From: an uncultured Prevotella sp.
GTDB taxonomy: Bacteria; Bacteroidota; Bacteroidia; Bacteroidales; Bacteroidaceae
Direction: 5' to 3'
Length of the DNA: 32,642 nucleotides
NCBI GenBank assembly: GCA_900550635.1
Contig: URSZ01000011.1
Coordinates: 1-32,642 of the forward strand
The notes beneath the pieces are model-generated. The model saw only the letters and a program-made list of their open reading frames with translations. It did no database searches and was not told where the DNA came from. Shown in pieces: positions 1 to 7,800 of the stretch (positions are counted from its first letter, which is position 1; the number at the start of each line of letters is the position of its first letter). Made by a program: the position numbers and the translations under genes.

Positions 1-67
1 CCGTGTGACTGTTGAAATGAGTCCTTATGATTTAACAAAAGGGCGCATAGTGTTAAGATATAAATAA
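1..67 (+). CDS. infA: Translation initiation factor IF-1, C-terminal end (partial)
   Basis: The reading frame open from base 2 ends in RVTVEMSPYDLTKGRIVLRY-K followed by TAA at 65-67, the conserved C-terminus of IF-1, the small OB-fold protein that binds the ribosomal A site during initiation. Only the last 21 residues are inside the window; the start lies upstream. It sits 13 bp before rpmJ, the usual infA-rpmJ order of the spc/alpha operon region, so the identification rests on both sequence and context. Confidence 0.93.
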   Translation, partial: RVTVEMSPYDLTKGRIVLRYK

Positions 68-80
68 AAGCTACAGATAT

Positions 81-197
81 ATGAAAACAAGAGTATCGTT
101 AAAGAAACGTACACCCGATTGTAAAATCGTTCGCCGCAAAGGACGCTTGTATGTAATAAATAAAAAGAACCCCAAGTATAAAATGCGCCAGGGTTAG
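81..197 (+). CDS. rpmJ: 50S ribosomal protein L36
   Basis: A 38-codon gene starting ATG at 81 and ending TAG at 195-197. The product begins MKTRVSLKKRTPDCKIV and ends KKNPKYKMRQG, which is the full length and pattern of L36, a small protein of the large ribosomal subunit. It keeps only one cysteine (C14) of the Cys3-His zinc knuckle found in the zinc-binding form, so it is the zinc-free (C-minus) type usual in Bacteroidota. It lies between infA and rpsM in the normal operon order. Confidence 0.95.
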   Translation: MKTRVSLKKRTPDCKIVRRKGRLYVINKKNPKYKMRQG

Positions 198-226
198 TAT
201 AATAAGTCAATAAAGCATAAATATAT

Positions 227-607
227 ATGGCAATAAGAATTGTTGGTGTAGATTTACCTCAGAACAAACGGGGTGAAATAGCCTTGACCTATGTATACGG
301 TATAGGTCGCAGTAGTTCGGCTAAGATTTTGGAAAAGGCCGGTGTCGATAAAGACATTAAAGTAAAGGATTGGACCGACGATCAAGCTGCCAAGATACGC
401 CAAATCATTACTTCTGAATATAAGGTAGAGGGTGATTTGCGTTCGGAAGTACAGCTTAACATCAAGCGTTTGATGGACATCGGTTGCTATCGTGGCGTTC
501 GCCATCGCAATGGCTTGCCTGTGCGTGGTCAAAGCACAAAGAACAATGCCCGCACCCGTAAGGGAAAGAAGAAAACTGTTGCAAACAAGAAAAAAGCTAC
601 TAAATAA
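227..607 (+). CDS. rpsM: 30S ribosomal protein S13
   Basis: This 126-residue protein starts MAIRIVGVDLPQNKRGEIAL and contains the helix-two-turn-helix region YVYGIGRSSSAKIL and the conserved RGVRHRNGLPVRGQ motif (about residues 88-101) followed by a very basic tail that contacts 16S rRNA. Length and motifs match S13 of the small-subunit head, which contacts the P-site tRNA and the intersubunit bridge. It is followed 10 bp later by rpsK. It is part of the translation operon, and no unusual feature is seen. Confidence 0.98.
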   Translation: MAIRIVGVDLPQNKRGEIALTYVYGIGRSSSAKILEKAGVDKDIKVKDWTDDQAAKIRQIITSEYKVEGDLRSEVQLNIKRLMDIGCYRGVRHRNGLPVRGQSTKNNARTRKGKKKTVANKKKATK

Positions 608-617
608 TAAATAAGAT

Positions 618-1007
618 ATGGCGAAGAAAACAGTTACAGTAAAGAAGAAAACTGTTAAGGTAGATGCTATGGGGCAGCTCCATGTTCATAGCTCTTTCAA
701 TAACATAATAGTTTCTTTGGCCAACAGCGAAGGCCAGGTTATATCTTGGTCGTCGGCAGGCAAGATGGGCTTCCGCGGCTCTAAGAAAAACACTCCTTAT
801 GCTGCTCAGATGGCTGCAGAAGATTGTGCAAAAGTAGCATTCGATCTTGGTCTCCGTAAGGTAAAGGCGTATGTAAAAGGCCCCGGAAACGGCCGTGAGG
901 CTGCAATCCGTGCTATCCATGGTGCAGGAATCGAAGTTAGCGAGATTGTCGACGTTACTCCGTTGCCCCACAACGGTTGCCGTCCTCCTAAGAGAAGAAG
1001 AGTATAA
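618..1007 (+). CDS. rpsK: 30S ribosomal protein S11
   Basis: The 129-residue product has a lysine-rich N-terminus followed by GQLHVHSSFNNIIVSL, the S11 core, the GSKKNTPYAAQMAAEDCAK helix and the C-terminal DVTPLPHNGCRPPKRRRV signature. S11 binds 16S rRNA in the platform near the mRNA exit. The gene follows rpsM by 10 bp and precedes rpsD by 24 bp in the standard alpha operon order. Confidence 0.98.
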   Translation: MAKKTVTVKKKTVKVDAMGQLHVHSSFNNIIVSLANSEGQVISWSSAGKMGFRGSKKNTPYAAQMAAEDCAKVAFDLGLRKVKAYVKGPGNGREAAIRAIHGAGIEVSEIVDVTPLPHNGCRPPKRRRV

Positions 1008-1031
1008 TTTTAATTGTAAAGCATTAGTAAA

Positions 1032-1637
1032 ATGGCTAGATATATAGGTCCGAAATCTCGAATAGCCCGCCGTTTTGGTGAGCCTATCTTTGGTCCAGAC
1101 AAAGTATTGTCGAAAAAGAGTTATGCTCCCGGTCAGCATGGTAATTCCCGTCGTCGCAAGACGTCTGAGTACGGAACCATGTTGGCTGAAAAGCAAAAAG
1201 CGAAGTACACATACGGAGTTCTGGAAAGACAGTTCCGTAATTTGTTTGAAGCTGCTGCGCGTTCCAACGGAATTACCGGTGAAGTGCTTCTGCAAAGTTT
1301 AGAATCTCGCCTTGATAATATCGTTTATCGTTTAGGTATCGCTCCCACACGTGCTGCTGCTCGCCAGCTGGTAAGCCACAAGCATATCACTGTCGACGGC
1401 CGTGTTGTAAACATACCTTCATATTCTGTAAAGCCCGGCCAGATAATAGCAGTTCGCGAAAAATCCAAATCGCTTGAAGTAATTGCTGATTCTTTGGCTG
1501 GTTTCAACCACAGCAAATATCCGTGGTTGGAATGGGATGAGAGCTCAAAGGCCGGCAAGTTGCTGAACTGCCCCGAACGCTCTGAAATTCCCGAGAATAT
1601 TAAGGAGCAGTTGATAGTTGAGTTGTACTCTAAATAA
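1032..1637 (+). CDS. rpsD: 30S ribosomal protein S4
   Basis: The 201-residue product begins MARYIGPKSRIARRFGEPIF. It has the conserved PGQHG motif (about residues 34-38) and an S4 RNA-binding domain around residues 91-155, with LESRLDNIVYRLGIAPTRAA and HKHITVDGRVVNIPSY. S4 nucleates assembly of the 30S body and in many bacteria autoregulates this operon; no regulatory pseudoknot is obvious here. It is 11 bp upstream of rpoA. Confidence 0.98.
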   Translation: MARYIGPKSRIARRFGEPIFGPDKVLSKKSYAPGQHGNSRRRKTSEYGTMLAEKQKAKYTYGVLERQFRNLFEAAARSNGITGEVLLQSLESRLDNIVYRLGIAPTRAAARQLVSHKHITVDGRVVNIPSYSVKPGQIIAVREKSKSLEVIADSLAGFNHSKYPWLEWDESSKAGKLLNCPERSEIPENIKEQLIVELYSK

Positions 1638-1648
1638 TAAATGAATTT

Positions 1649-2644
1649 ATGGCGATATTAGCATTTCAAAAACCTGATAAAGTAATAATGTTGGAAGAGA
1701 GCCCAACGTTCGGAAAGTTCGAGTTCCGTCCGTTGGAGCCGGGCTTCGGCATCACTGTGGGCAACGCTTTGCGCCGCATTCTCCTCTCGTCTTTGGAAGG
1801 CTTCGCAATCAACACCATTCATATCGAGGGCGTTGAGCACGAATTTTCATCCGTGCCCGGAGTTCGTGAAGACGTAACCAACATTATTTTGAATTTGAAG
1901 CAAGTGCGCTTCAAACGAGTAGTTAAAGATTTCGAAAACGAAAAGGTTTCCATCACGGTCGAGAACACGTCAGAGTTCAAGGCAGGTGATATAGGAAATT
2001 ATCTTAGTGGATTTGAAGTGTTAAATCCCGACTTGGTGATTTGCCATTTAGATTCCAAAGCTTCGATGAAAATCGACATAACAATCAACAAGGGCCGTGG
2101 CTATGTACCTGCCGACGAGAACCGCCAGTACTGCAACGCCGTTAATGTTTTGCCGATCGATTCGATATACACTCCTATCCGTAATGTAAAATACGCCGTT
2201 GAGAATTTCCGTGTCGAGCAGAAAACCGACTACGAGAAGTTGCTCATCGAAGTATCCACGGATGGTTCCATACAGCCGAAGGAAGCGCTTAAGGAAGCAG
2301 CCAAAATACTGATTCAGCATTTCATGTTGTTCTCAGACGACAAGATCATTATCGATAATGGCAACATAGGTAATGAAGGCGAAGAGTTCGACGAGGAAAT
2401 ATTGCACATGCGCCAGCTGCTGAAGAAAAAGCTTGTGGACATGAACCTCTCGGTGCGTGCCCTCAACTGCCTCAAGGCAGCCAACGTCGAAACCCTTGGC
2501 GACCTCGTGCAGTACAACAAGAACGAGCTTCTTAAGTTCCGCAACTTCGGAAAGAAATCGCTCAACGAGCTTGATGATTTGCTCGCGAGTCTGAATCTAT
2601 CGTTTGGAACCGACATTTCCAAGTATAAATTAGACAAAGATTAA
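1649..2644 (+). CDS. rpoA: DNA-directed RNA polymerase subunit alpha
   Basis: The 331-residue product has an N-terminal dimerisation/assembly domain (about residues 10-235, with GNALRRILLSSLEGFAI and the HEFSSVPGVREDV segment), an acidic linker (EEFDEE near residue 246), and a C-terminal domain (about 265-320) with two helix-hairpin-helix signatures (CLKAANVETLGDL and FGKKSLNELDDLL). The alpha subunit scaffolds core RNA polymerase assembly and its C-terminal domain contacts DNA and activators. It lies between rpsD and rplQ as in most bacteria. Confidence 0.98.
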   Translation: MAILAFQKPDKVIMLEESPTFGKFEFRPLEPGFGITVGNALRRILLSSLEGFAINTIHIEGVEHEFSSVPGVREDVTNIILNLKQVRFKRVVKDFENEKVSITVENTSEFKAGDIGNYLSGFEVLNPDLVICHLDSKASMKIDITINKGRGYVPADENRQYCNAVNVLPIDSIYTPIRNVKYAVENFRVEQKTDYEKLLIEVSTDGSIQPKEALKEAAKILIQHFMLFSDDKIIIDNGNIGNEGEEFDEEILHMRQLLKKKLVDMNLSVRALNCLKAANVETLGDLVQYNKNELLKFRNFGKKSLNELDDLLASLNLSFGTDISKYKLDKD

Positions 2645-2652
2645 AAGAAACA

Positions 2653-3216
2653 ATGAGACACAATAGAAAATTCAACCACCTGAGTCGTACTGCAGCTCAC
2701 CGTCACGCCATGCTCTCTAACATGGCAGTGTCGCTGTTAATGCACAAAAGAATCACTACGACCGTTGCGAAAGCCAAGGCTTTGAAGAAATATGTAGAGC
2801 CCCTTATTACGCGCTCAAAGGAAGACACAACCAACTCCCGCCGCGTAGTGTTCAGCTACCTGCAGGACAAGGCTGCAGTTACCGAGCTTTTCAAGAATAT
2901 TTCGGTTAAGGTTGGCGACCGTCCCGGTGGTTATACCCGTATTATCAAGACGGGCATACGTCAGAACGACGCAGCAGCAATGTGCTTCATAGAACTTGTT
3001 GACTATGATGACAACATGGCTAAGACAACGAAGAAGGCAACACGCACCCGCCGTTCGCGCAAGAAGTCTTCTGCGCCTGCAGCTGCTCCCGTAGCAGACG
3101 AGGCTAAGGCAGCAGAAGCTCCCGTTGCAGAAGAAGCTCCCGCAGCCGAGGAAGCAAAGGCCGTTGAAGAAACTCCCGCCGCTCCTGCTGAGGAAGAAAA
3201 GAAATCCGCTGAGTAA
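2653..3216 (+). CDS. rplQ: 50S ribosomal protein L17 with a low-complexity C-terminal tail
   Basis: Residues 1 to about 120 are a standard L17 (MRHNRKFNHLSRTAAHRHAM at the start, RRVVFSYLQDKAA and GGYTRIIKTGIRQNDAAAMC later), a large-subunit protein near the exit tunnel. After this come about 65 residues that are first basic (TTKKATRTRRSRKK) and then an Ala/Glu/Pro repeat of the type APVAEEAPAAEEAKA. Extended tails of this kind occur in Bacteroidota L17. This is the last gene of the operon; a rho-independent terminator follows 20-50 bp after the stop codon. Confidence 0.97.
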   Translation: MRHNRKFNHLSRTAAHRHAMLSNMAVSLLMHKRITTTVAKAKALKKYVEPLITRSKEDTTNSRRVVFSYLQDKAAVTELFKNISVKVGDRPGGYTRIIKTGIRQNDAAAMCFIELVDYDDNMAKTTKKATRTRRSRKKSSAPAAAPVADEAKAAEAPVAEEAPAAEEAKAVEETPAAPAEEEKKSAE

Positions 3217-3235
3217 TCTCAACAATTATTGCTAT

Positions 3236-3270
3236 AAAAAAGGCTGTGCCATAGGGGCACGGCCTTTTTT
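3236..3270. terminator. Terminator between rplQ and the convergent 3300-3797 gene
   Basis: A 9-bp stem, GGCTGTGCC (3242-3250) with GGCACGGCC (3256-3264), has a 5-nt loop and is flanked by six T on the plus strand and six A before it. It can therefore stop the ribosomal operon on the plus strand and the facing gene on the minus strand. Confidence 0.9.
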
Positions 3271-3299
3271 GTTGCCTGCATTGACCGGTGCGCGGGGCT

Positions 3300-3797
3300 T
3301 TATTTTTCTACAAGGCGCACTTTGTCGTTGGAGTCTCCGCCCCAATAAGCCATTGGTGCGAATTGTTCGGACAGCTTGTTGTAGTTCGCCTTCGTTACGC
3401 GCGCCTTTTTCAGCGCTGCCAGCCGTTGCTGCATGTCTTCCTTGTTGTCGGCAAACACGAAATTCCAAAAGCGCCTGTTTTCGTTGGCGTAGTCCTCGTC
3501 ATCGAAGCACGGGTACGCCATAGAGTCCTCGCCCACGTAAACGCCGTTTTTCGCTTTGCTGCTCACGGCGTGCTTAATCACGTCGTTTATACCGTTGAAT
3601 GTAGCTCCGAGCACTGCTATTTTCCCGTTCTGGTCGATTGTTTTCATTGTTCCTGTCGTGTTGGCGGTAATTATTCCGTTGTGCGGACTGCCGTTCCAAC
3701 GGCCGGTCCGTCCGCCCGCGCGATTCATATAATGCGCCGCGTGGCTTGTTTGTATAACATCCGGAACGGCAAAATTATTGTGTGCGCCTTGCACCAT
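3300..3797 (-). CDS. Unrecognised protein of 165 residues, possibly a truncated remnant
   Basis: I do not recognise this protein. It has no signal peptide or membrane segment. The N-terminal part is rich in Asn and Gly (HNNFAVPDVIQTSHAAHYMN, GGRTGRWNGSPHNGIITAN). A middle part could fold as beta-alpha (GKIAVLGATFNGINDVIKHA), and the C-terminal half is charged and aromatic (FDDEDYANENRRFWNFVFAD, then a helix DMQQRLAALKKARVTKANYN). The frame is open about 20 codons upstream of the chosen ATG to a stop near 3864, and no good ribosome-binding site is seen, so the true N-terminus may differ or the gene may be a decayed fragment of a larger one. A promoter-like site, a 36-codon ORF and a long hairpin lie upstream on the same strand. 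Confidence 0.5.
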   Translation of the reverse strand: MVQGAHNNFAVPDVIQTSHAAHYMNRAGGRTGRWNGSPHNGIITANTTGTMKTIDQNGKIAVLGATFNGINDVIKHAVSSKAKNGVYVGEDSMAYPCFDDEDYANENRRFWNFVFADNKEDMQQRLAALKKARVTKANYNKLSEQFAPMAYWGGDSNDKVRLVEK

Positions 3798-3847
3798 GTC
3801 GGTATCGCTACGAAAACGGTGCGGCCTGCAAGTAAGGCATAAACAGT

Positions 3848-3975
3848 AAAAAGGTATGGAGGTATTATCTTATCCGCAATTCAGGCCTTCGCACCGCCTC
3901 AGCATGGATAAAACAATAGCCCCACACCTTAGTTTATGGTTGGCCGCCATATTTCCGGCGGGTATTAGTCAACCG
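3848..3975 (-). ncRNA. Candidate structured RNA: long hairpin plus second hairpin, ending in U5
   Basis: On the minus strand the 25-nt arms 3906-3930 and 3851-3875 pair with a single mismatch. The four other departures from Watson-Crick pairing are all G-U compatible in the minus-strand RNA, but would be C-A mismatches in the plus-strand RNA. The 30-nt loop is 3876-3905 and five U follow the stem (3852-3848). Just upstream a second stem has CCGCC/GGCGG (3957-3961 with 3944-3948) enclosed by GGTTG/CCAACC. It could be a terminator of a short transcript, an attenuator for the 3300-3797 gene, or a small RNA. The G-U bias supports a transcribed structure; function is inferred. Confidence 0.45.
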
Positions 3976-4079
3976 GTGCAGATACCATTGCAAACCTTAC
4001 CTTCATGCTGGCGTTTCAAAGTTGCGAAGTTTGAATTGCGAAGATAAAATTTCAATAAACACCTGTTACTCCGTGTCAT
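3969..4079 (-). CDS. Possible small ORF (36 codons) in a transcript leader
   Basis: ATG at 4079-4077 opens a 36-residue frame ending TGA at 3971-3969. It begins MTRSNRCLLKFYLRN and ends with the cysteine-containing KVCNGICTG. It starts about 40 nt downstream of a -7-like promoter element and its stop lies at the base of the first hairpin of the candidate structured RNA. It could be a leader peptide or chance. It matches nothing I know, and the only support is position. Confidence 0.2.
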   Translation of the reverse strand: MTRSNRCLLKFYLRNSNFATLKRQHEGKVCNGICTG

Positions 4080-4116
4080 AGTCGCAACATCATGCACCTG
4101 CGCACGGGTTCACATG

Positions 4117-4125
4117 GCAAAGATA
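4117..4125 (-). promoter_or_regulatory. Promoter -7 element upstream of the candidate leader RNA
   Basis: On the minus strand the sequence reads TATCTTTGC, a perfect match to the Bacteroidota -7 consensus TAnnTTTGY. The -33 TTTG is not clear: a TTTC lies about 15 nt upstream, shorter than the usual 19-21 nt. Confidence 0.45.
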
Positions 4126-4274
4126 TGAAAAAATGTCATTGAAATATAAGGTTGCGCACATTATTTTTAATCAATTTTTTTCGTTTTGTCTGTAGCGGCA
4201 TACAATCGGCCGCGGGCAGCGTCCCGGCGGCCGTGCCGTCCGTTATTTTCCGGCTCGCTCCCCGCTGGCTTAAA

Positions 4275-4489
4275 ACAGACATACGCGGCAGCAAAACCGG
4301 TGTCGAAAAACGGCGTTTTCCGGTGCGGAAAATTGAAAACTGATTTTCAGCGCGTAAACCCCACGTGGGAGCAAAGAAAAAATATGTGCCTTGTATTTTA
4401 AAATATGTGCCTTGTATTTTAAAATATCTCAGACCTTTTTTTTGCCCCCTGAAAACCCGTTCGAAAACCGGGGTAAAAATGCAGACAAA
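4275..4489 (+). repeat. Dispersed intergenic repeat, copy A (215 bp)
   Basis: This copy aligns end to end with copies at 9286-9501 and 22824-23039. Shared blocks are the GAAAATTGAAAACTGATTTT segment, then GGGAGCAAAGAAAAAA, then AAAATATGTGCCTTGTATTT, then AAAATATCTCAGACC, then GCCCCCTGAAAACCCGTT. This copy lacks the left arm of the central palindrome and instead has the ATATGTGCCTTGTATTTTAA unit twice in tandem. No coding capacity is evident. Confidence 0.85.
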
Positions 4490-4656
4490 CAAGACAGGCG
4501 AAACTTGCACCTTGCTTCCGTCGCTTTTTGCAGCCGTTCTTTCGGGCTGTGGATGACGACGCGGCTTGGAAATGCCCGAAAGCCGCGCCACCAGCCGGCT
4601 AAACGCAATCCCTGCATTGCAAAAATCGGCCTCCTGTGCAAAAAAATAACATCTTC
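4490..4656. other. Intergenic region without recognised gene
   Basis: Between repeat copy A and the promoter region of the 1448-residue protein gene I see no gene; a weak stem CAGCC/GGGCTG lies around 4533-4551. Short frames on both strands lack any family resemblance. Confidence 0.6.
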
Positions 4657-4695
4657 TTATCGTAAAATTAACTTGCGTTTAAAGCAATGTTAACA
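4657..4695 (+). promoter_or_regulatory. Candidate Pho-box-like array upstream of the 1448-residue protein
   Basis: Four hexamers lie at exact 11-bp spacing: TTATCG (4657), TTAACT (4668), TTAAAG (4679) and TTAACA (4690). They resemble the arrays upstream of the PiT gene and pstS. They end 17 bp before the -33 element of the promoter at 4713-4747, an upstream-activator position. The region is AT-rich, so chance is a real alternative. Confidence 0.35.
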
Positions 4696-4712
4696 ATAAA
4701 ATATAATGTCGT

Positions 4713-4747
4713 TTTGGATAATGTATGAAATAAATGTGTAAATTTGT
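4713..4747 (+). promoter_or_regulatory. Bacteroidota-type promoter of the 1448-residue protein gene
   Basis: TTTG at 4713-4716 (-33) and TAAATTTGT at 4739-4747 (-7, perfect consensus) are separated by 22 bp. They predict a leader of about 80 nt before the ATG at 4835. Confidence 0.7.
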
Positions 4748-4834
4748 CGCGTATATTCCCGTAAGTGGAGATAGCAAAACATGAAAAACAACTAACCAAT
4801 CAAACATTATTAATCTAATTAAACACAATGAAGT

Positions 4835-7800
4835 ATGAAGAAGATTAAATCTCTTTTTCTTGCATTGCTGGCTATGATGTTGGCAGTGCCAAGCCTTCAT
4901 GCCCAGGGCAACTACATCATCGGCGCACCCGTTGCGCTCGAGGATGAGCTCGACGGCCTGGAGGTCGTGTTCGAGGGTTATTCCGACAACTCAAACCTCG
5001 GAGGATACCTCGGGAATCTCAAGGATCACAACGATCCGGACGTGAATTTCATACCCACGCTTACGCGCTTTGAGGGTGAAATACCCGAAAGCATAGTGTG
5101 GATAATCGAAGAGCTCGACTCCGTTAGCACGCGTGAGGACTGTGCGGGCTACAAGCTCTACAACCTCAAGAACAAGCAGTCGGGCAAGTACATCGGAACG
5201 GACTGGTCGCAGGGCGACCACCACAACTCCATCTTCATGGTGGATGAAAAGGAAAGGGCTGCGGCCTTCCAGTTCCACTACTCGTCAGAGGGCGGTACGT
5301 TCGGCTCCGATGCCAACAACCCCTCATTCGGCGACAAGAGCTGGCCTTCTAACATGAGCGCCATGACCATTTGCGATGCTTACATCGACCCGAGCCTGGG
5401 CCGCACGAACAATCGCGGTTTCGTCTGCAACGAAGCTAACGAAAACATCAAGGGCTTCCACTCATGGACCGACACCAACGTCTGGATTATGCACAGGTAT
5501 TGGGCACCCTCTACCGGCAAAGACTTCCTCAACGAGTTCCTCAACGACCTCCCCAGCAACTGGGACGGAACAGGTTCCATATCCGGCGCTGAAGGCGGTA
5601 TCTACCGTGCAGGCACCGAGCCCGGCTTCGTAGGCGACTCGGCCAAGTTCCAGAGATTCTCCGACCTCGTATATAAGGCAAACGAGCAAATCGGTTCGAT
5701 GTCCGAAGAGGAATGCCAGGCAGTTTACGAAGAACTTACCGAACTCTACGCATGGTTGCAGAGCGACGCAAGCTTCGTTCCCCTCGAAGACGGCGGTTAC
5801 TACTACATCTTCACCGCTAACGACGCTTTCGTTGGCATGGAGAACGGCAACTATGCAATGTACGCGCCCAAGTTCAACGAACCTAACCTTATTGGTTGGA
5901 AAGCGTTCGACGAGAACGACGCGCGCTTCATCTGGCAAATCAAACCCGCCGAAGTAACCGAAAGCGGACAGGTTCGCTACTCGGTTCAGAACATGGGTTC
6001 CGGCCTGTACATGGGCCAGGCTCAGAGCAAGGCCGACAGCCAGCCCGTTCAGTGGACAACAGAGTTCACATACCCCACAGTGCTCATCAACATCAACCAC
6101 GCCGGACACTGGTACGTATCTTCCGCGCGCGACTGGGATGAGTATCCTCCCCGTCCGTTCCACCAGGAGAACCACCAAAACGGTCAGGGCGTAGAAGGTA
6201 AGATTGTGCTTTACAACGGTAGCGCAGGTTCGGCCTCCGACTGGTTCATCAAGAAAGTTCCGCAGGATAAGGTCGACATGCTCGCTTCAATGCAGAGCCG
6301 CATAGAGCTTACCAACTTCTGGGCACAGAACAGCAACCTCGCAAGCGGAGTAGACACCACCGCAAACGAGCTGGGCTTCATTTCATCCAAGGAAATACTC
6401 GACAACTACAAGAAAACCGTAGCCGATGTTGACACAATGCTCAACTATCCGCAGAAGGAATACACAGTAGAAGAGTACACCGCAGCACTCGAGGCATTCA
6501 AGTCGGCTGTTGAAGCATACAATGCCGACCGCTACCGCGCTATCCCCGACGGCTACTACCGCATAAGGGTACAGCAGGGTATCTACAAATACAACGACTC
6601 GGCTATGTACGTGAATATCGTCAACGACCGTCCGGGTTGGAGCCGCGTTTACAACGGCGAGTTCACCACGAACCACATTTGGAAGATTACCCACAAGGAA
6701 GGAACCAAGTACGACGTTCAGAACATGGGCAACGGCAAGTACATCTCCAAGGGCGACAACCCCAACAACAGCGCAATGGCTAACTTCAGCGACGCTGCCG
6801 AAGTTGCACAGGTAATCGAACCGTTCGAAGCCATGAACGGACAGTTCTACATCTCGAACGAAGTAGATACTCTCGAGTATTACGATACCGGCGACCACAA
6901 CAACGGTACCAACTCCGAGTCCGTGCTCAAATACTGGAACGACCGCGCCGTTGACGGCGGTACTGCTTGGGTGCTGGAGCCTGTTTCTGAAGAGGAATAC
7001 AACGCTATCGTTGCAGCCAACGACCAGAACAACCTCAACTACGAGCTCCGCAACGTGCTTACCGACGCTAAGCGCCTCTACAACCAGAACACTACCTACA
7101 CCTACGGCGACAAGCTCATCACCACGGTAGAGCAGATTTACTGCAACAACTACTCTCCTGCCGAGGGTTCTAACTTCAACAACCTTATCGACGGAACCAA
7201 CGGTACGTACTGCAACACCTCATGGGATAGCGAACAGAATCCCGACCAGACTCCCTACTATCGTTTCATGGTAAACGAAGCCGAAGGTCTGCCCGACTCT
7301 GTCATCCTTTATTCTGAGGAGCGCAACGACGCTACATGGCACCGCTCACCCTCTAAGATGCGCGTTTCTGTCAGCCACGACGCGAGCGAATGGGTTTACC
7401 TGCCTTCTATCCTCGAAAAACCCGACATCACTATGCGTGACCTCGGTACGCATTCTACCGATCCTGTATATGTCCTCATAGGCGGAATAGAGGGTTACAA
7501 GTATATTCGCTTCGAGTACCTGGCTTGCCAGCCCAACTATCAGTTCAACAATCACCCTGTTGTTGAGTTCTCCGAACTGAACATCATGCCTGTTACCGGC
7601 GTTGATCCCGCTTCTCTCACACAGAGCGCAAGCTACAAGAATATCGGCATCGACCTGTTCAACGCAATACAGCAGGGCCAGACCGAAATGGTTGCAAGCA
7701 AGGCTACACAGGCTACTATCCACCTCATCAACCAGGCTATCACCAACTTCAACAGCAGGAGCACAGCCGACTCTATCGTTTCGATGGCTAAGCTGAATAT

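Noticed and set aside
3851..3930. Riboswitch of the TPP type in the minus-strand leader
   Set aside because: CTGAGG and CCTGAATTG...GGATAA recall TPP core words and the ends pair, but the conserved core is not matched and the region is better explained as one long hairpin.
4136..4693. Several short overlapping frames on both strands
   Set aside because: They run through repeat copy A, and similar frames recur in every copy of the repeat, so they follow from the repeat sequence and not from a gene.
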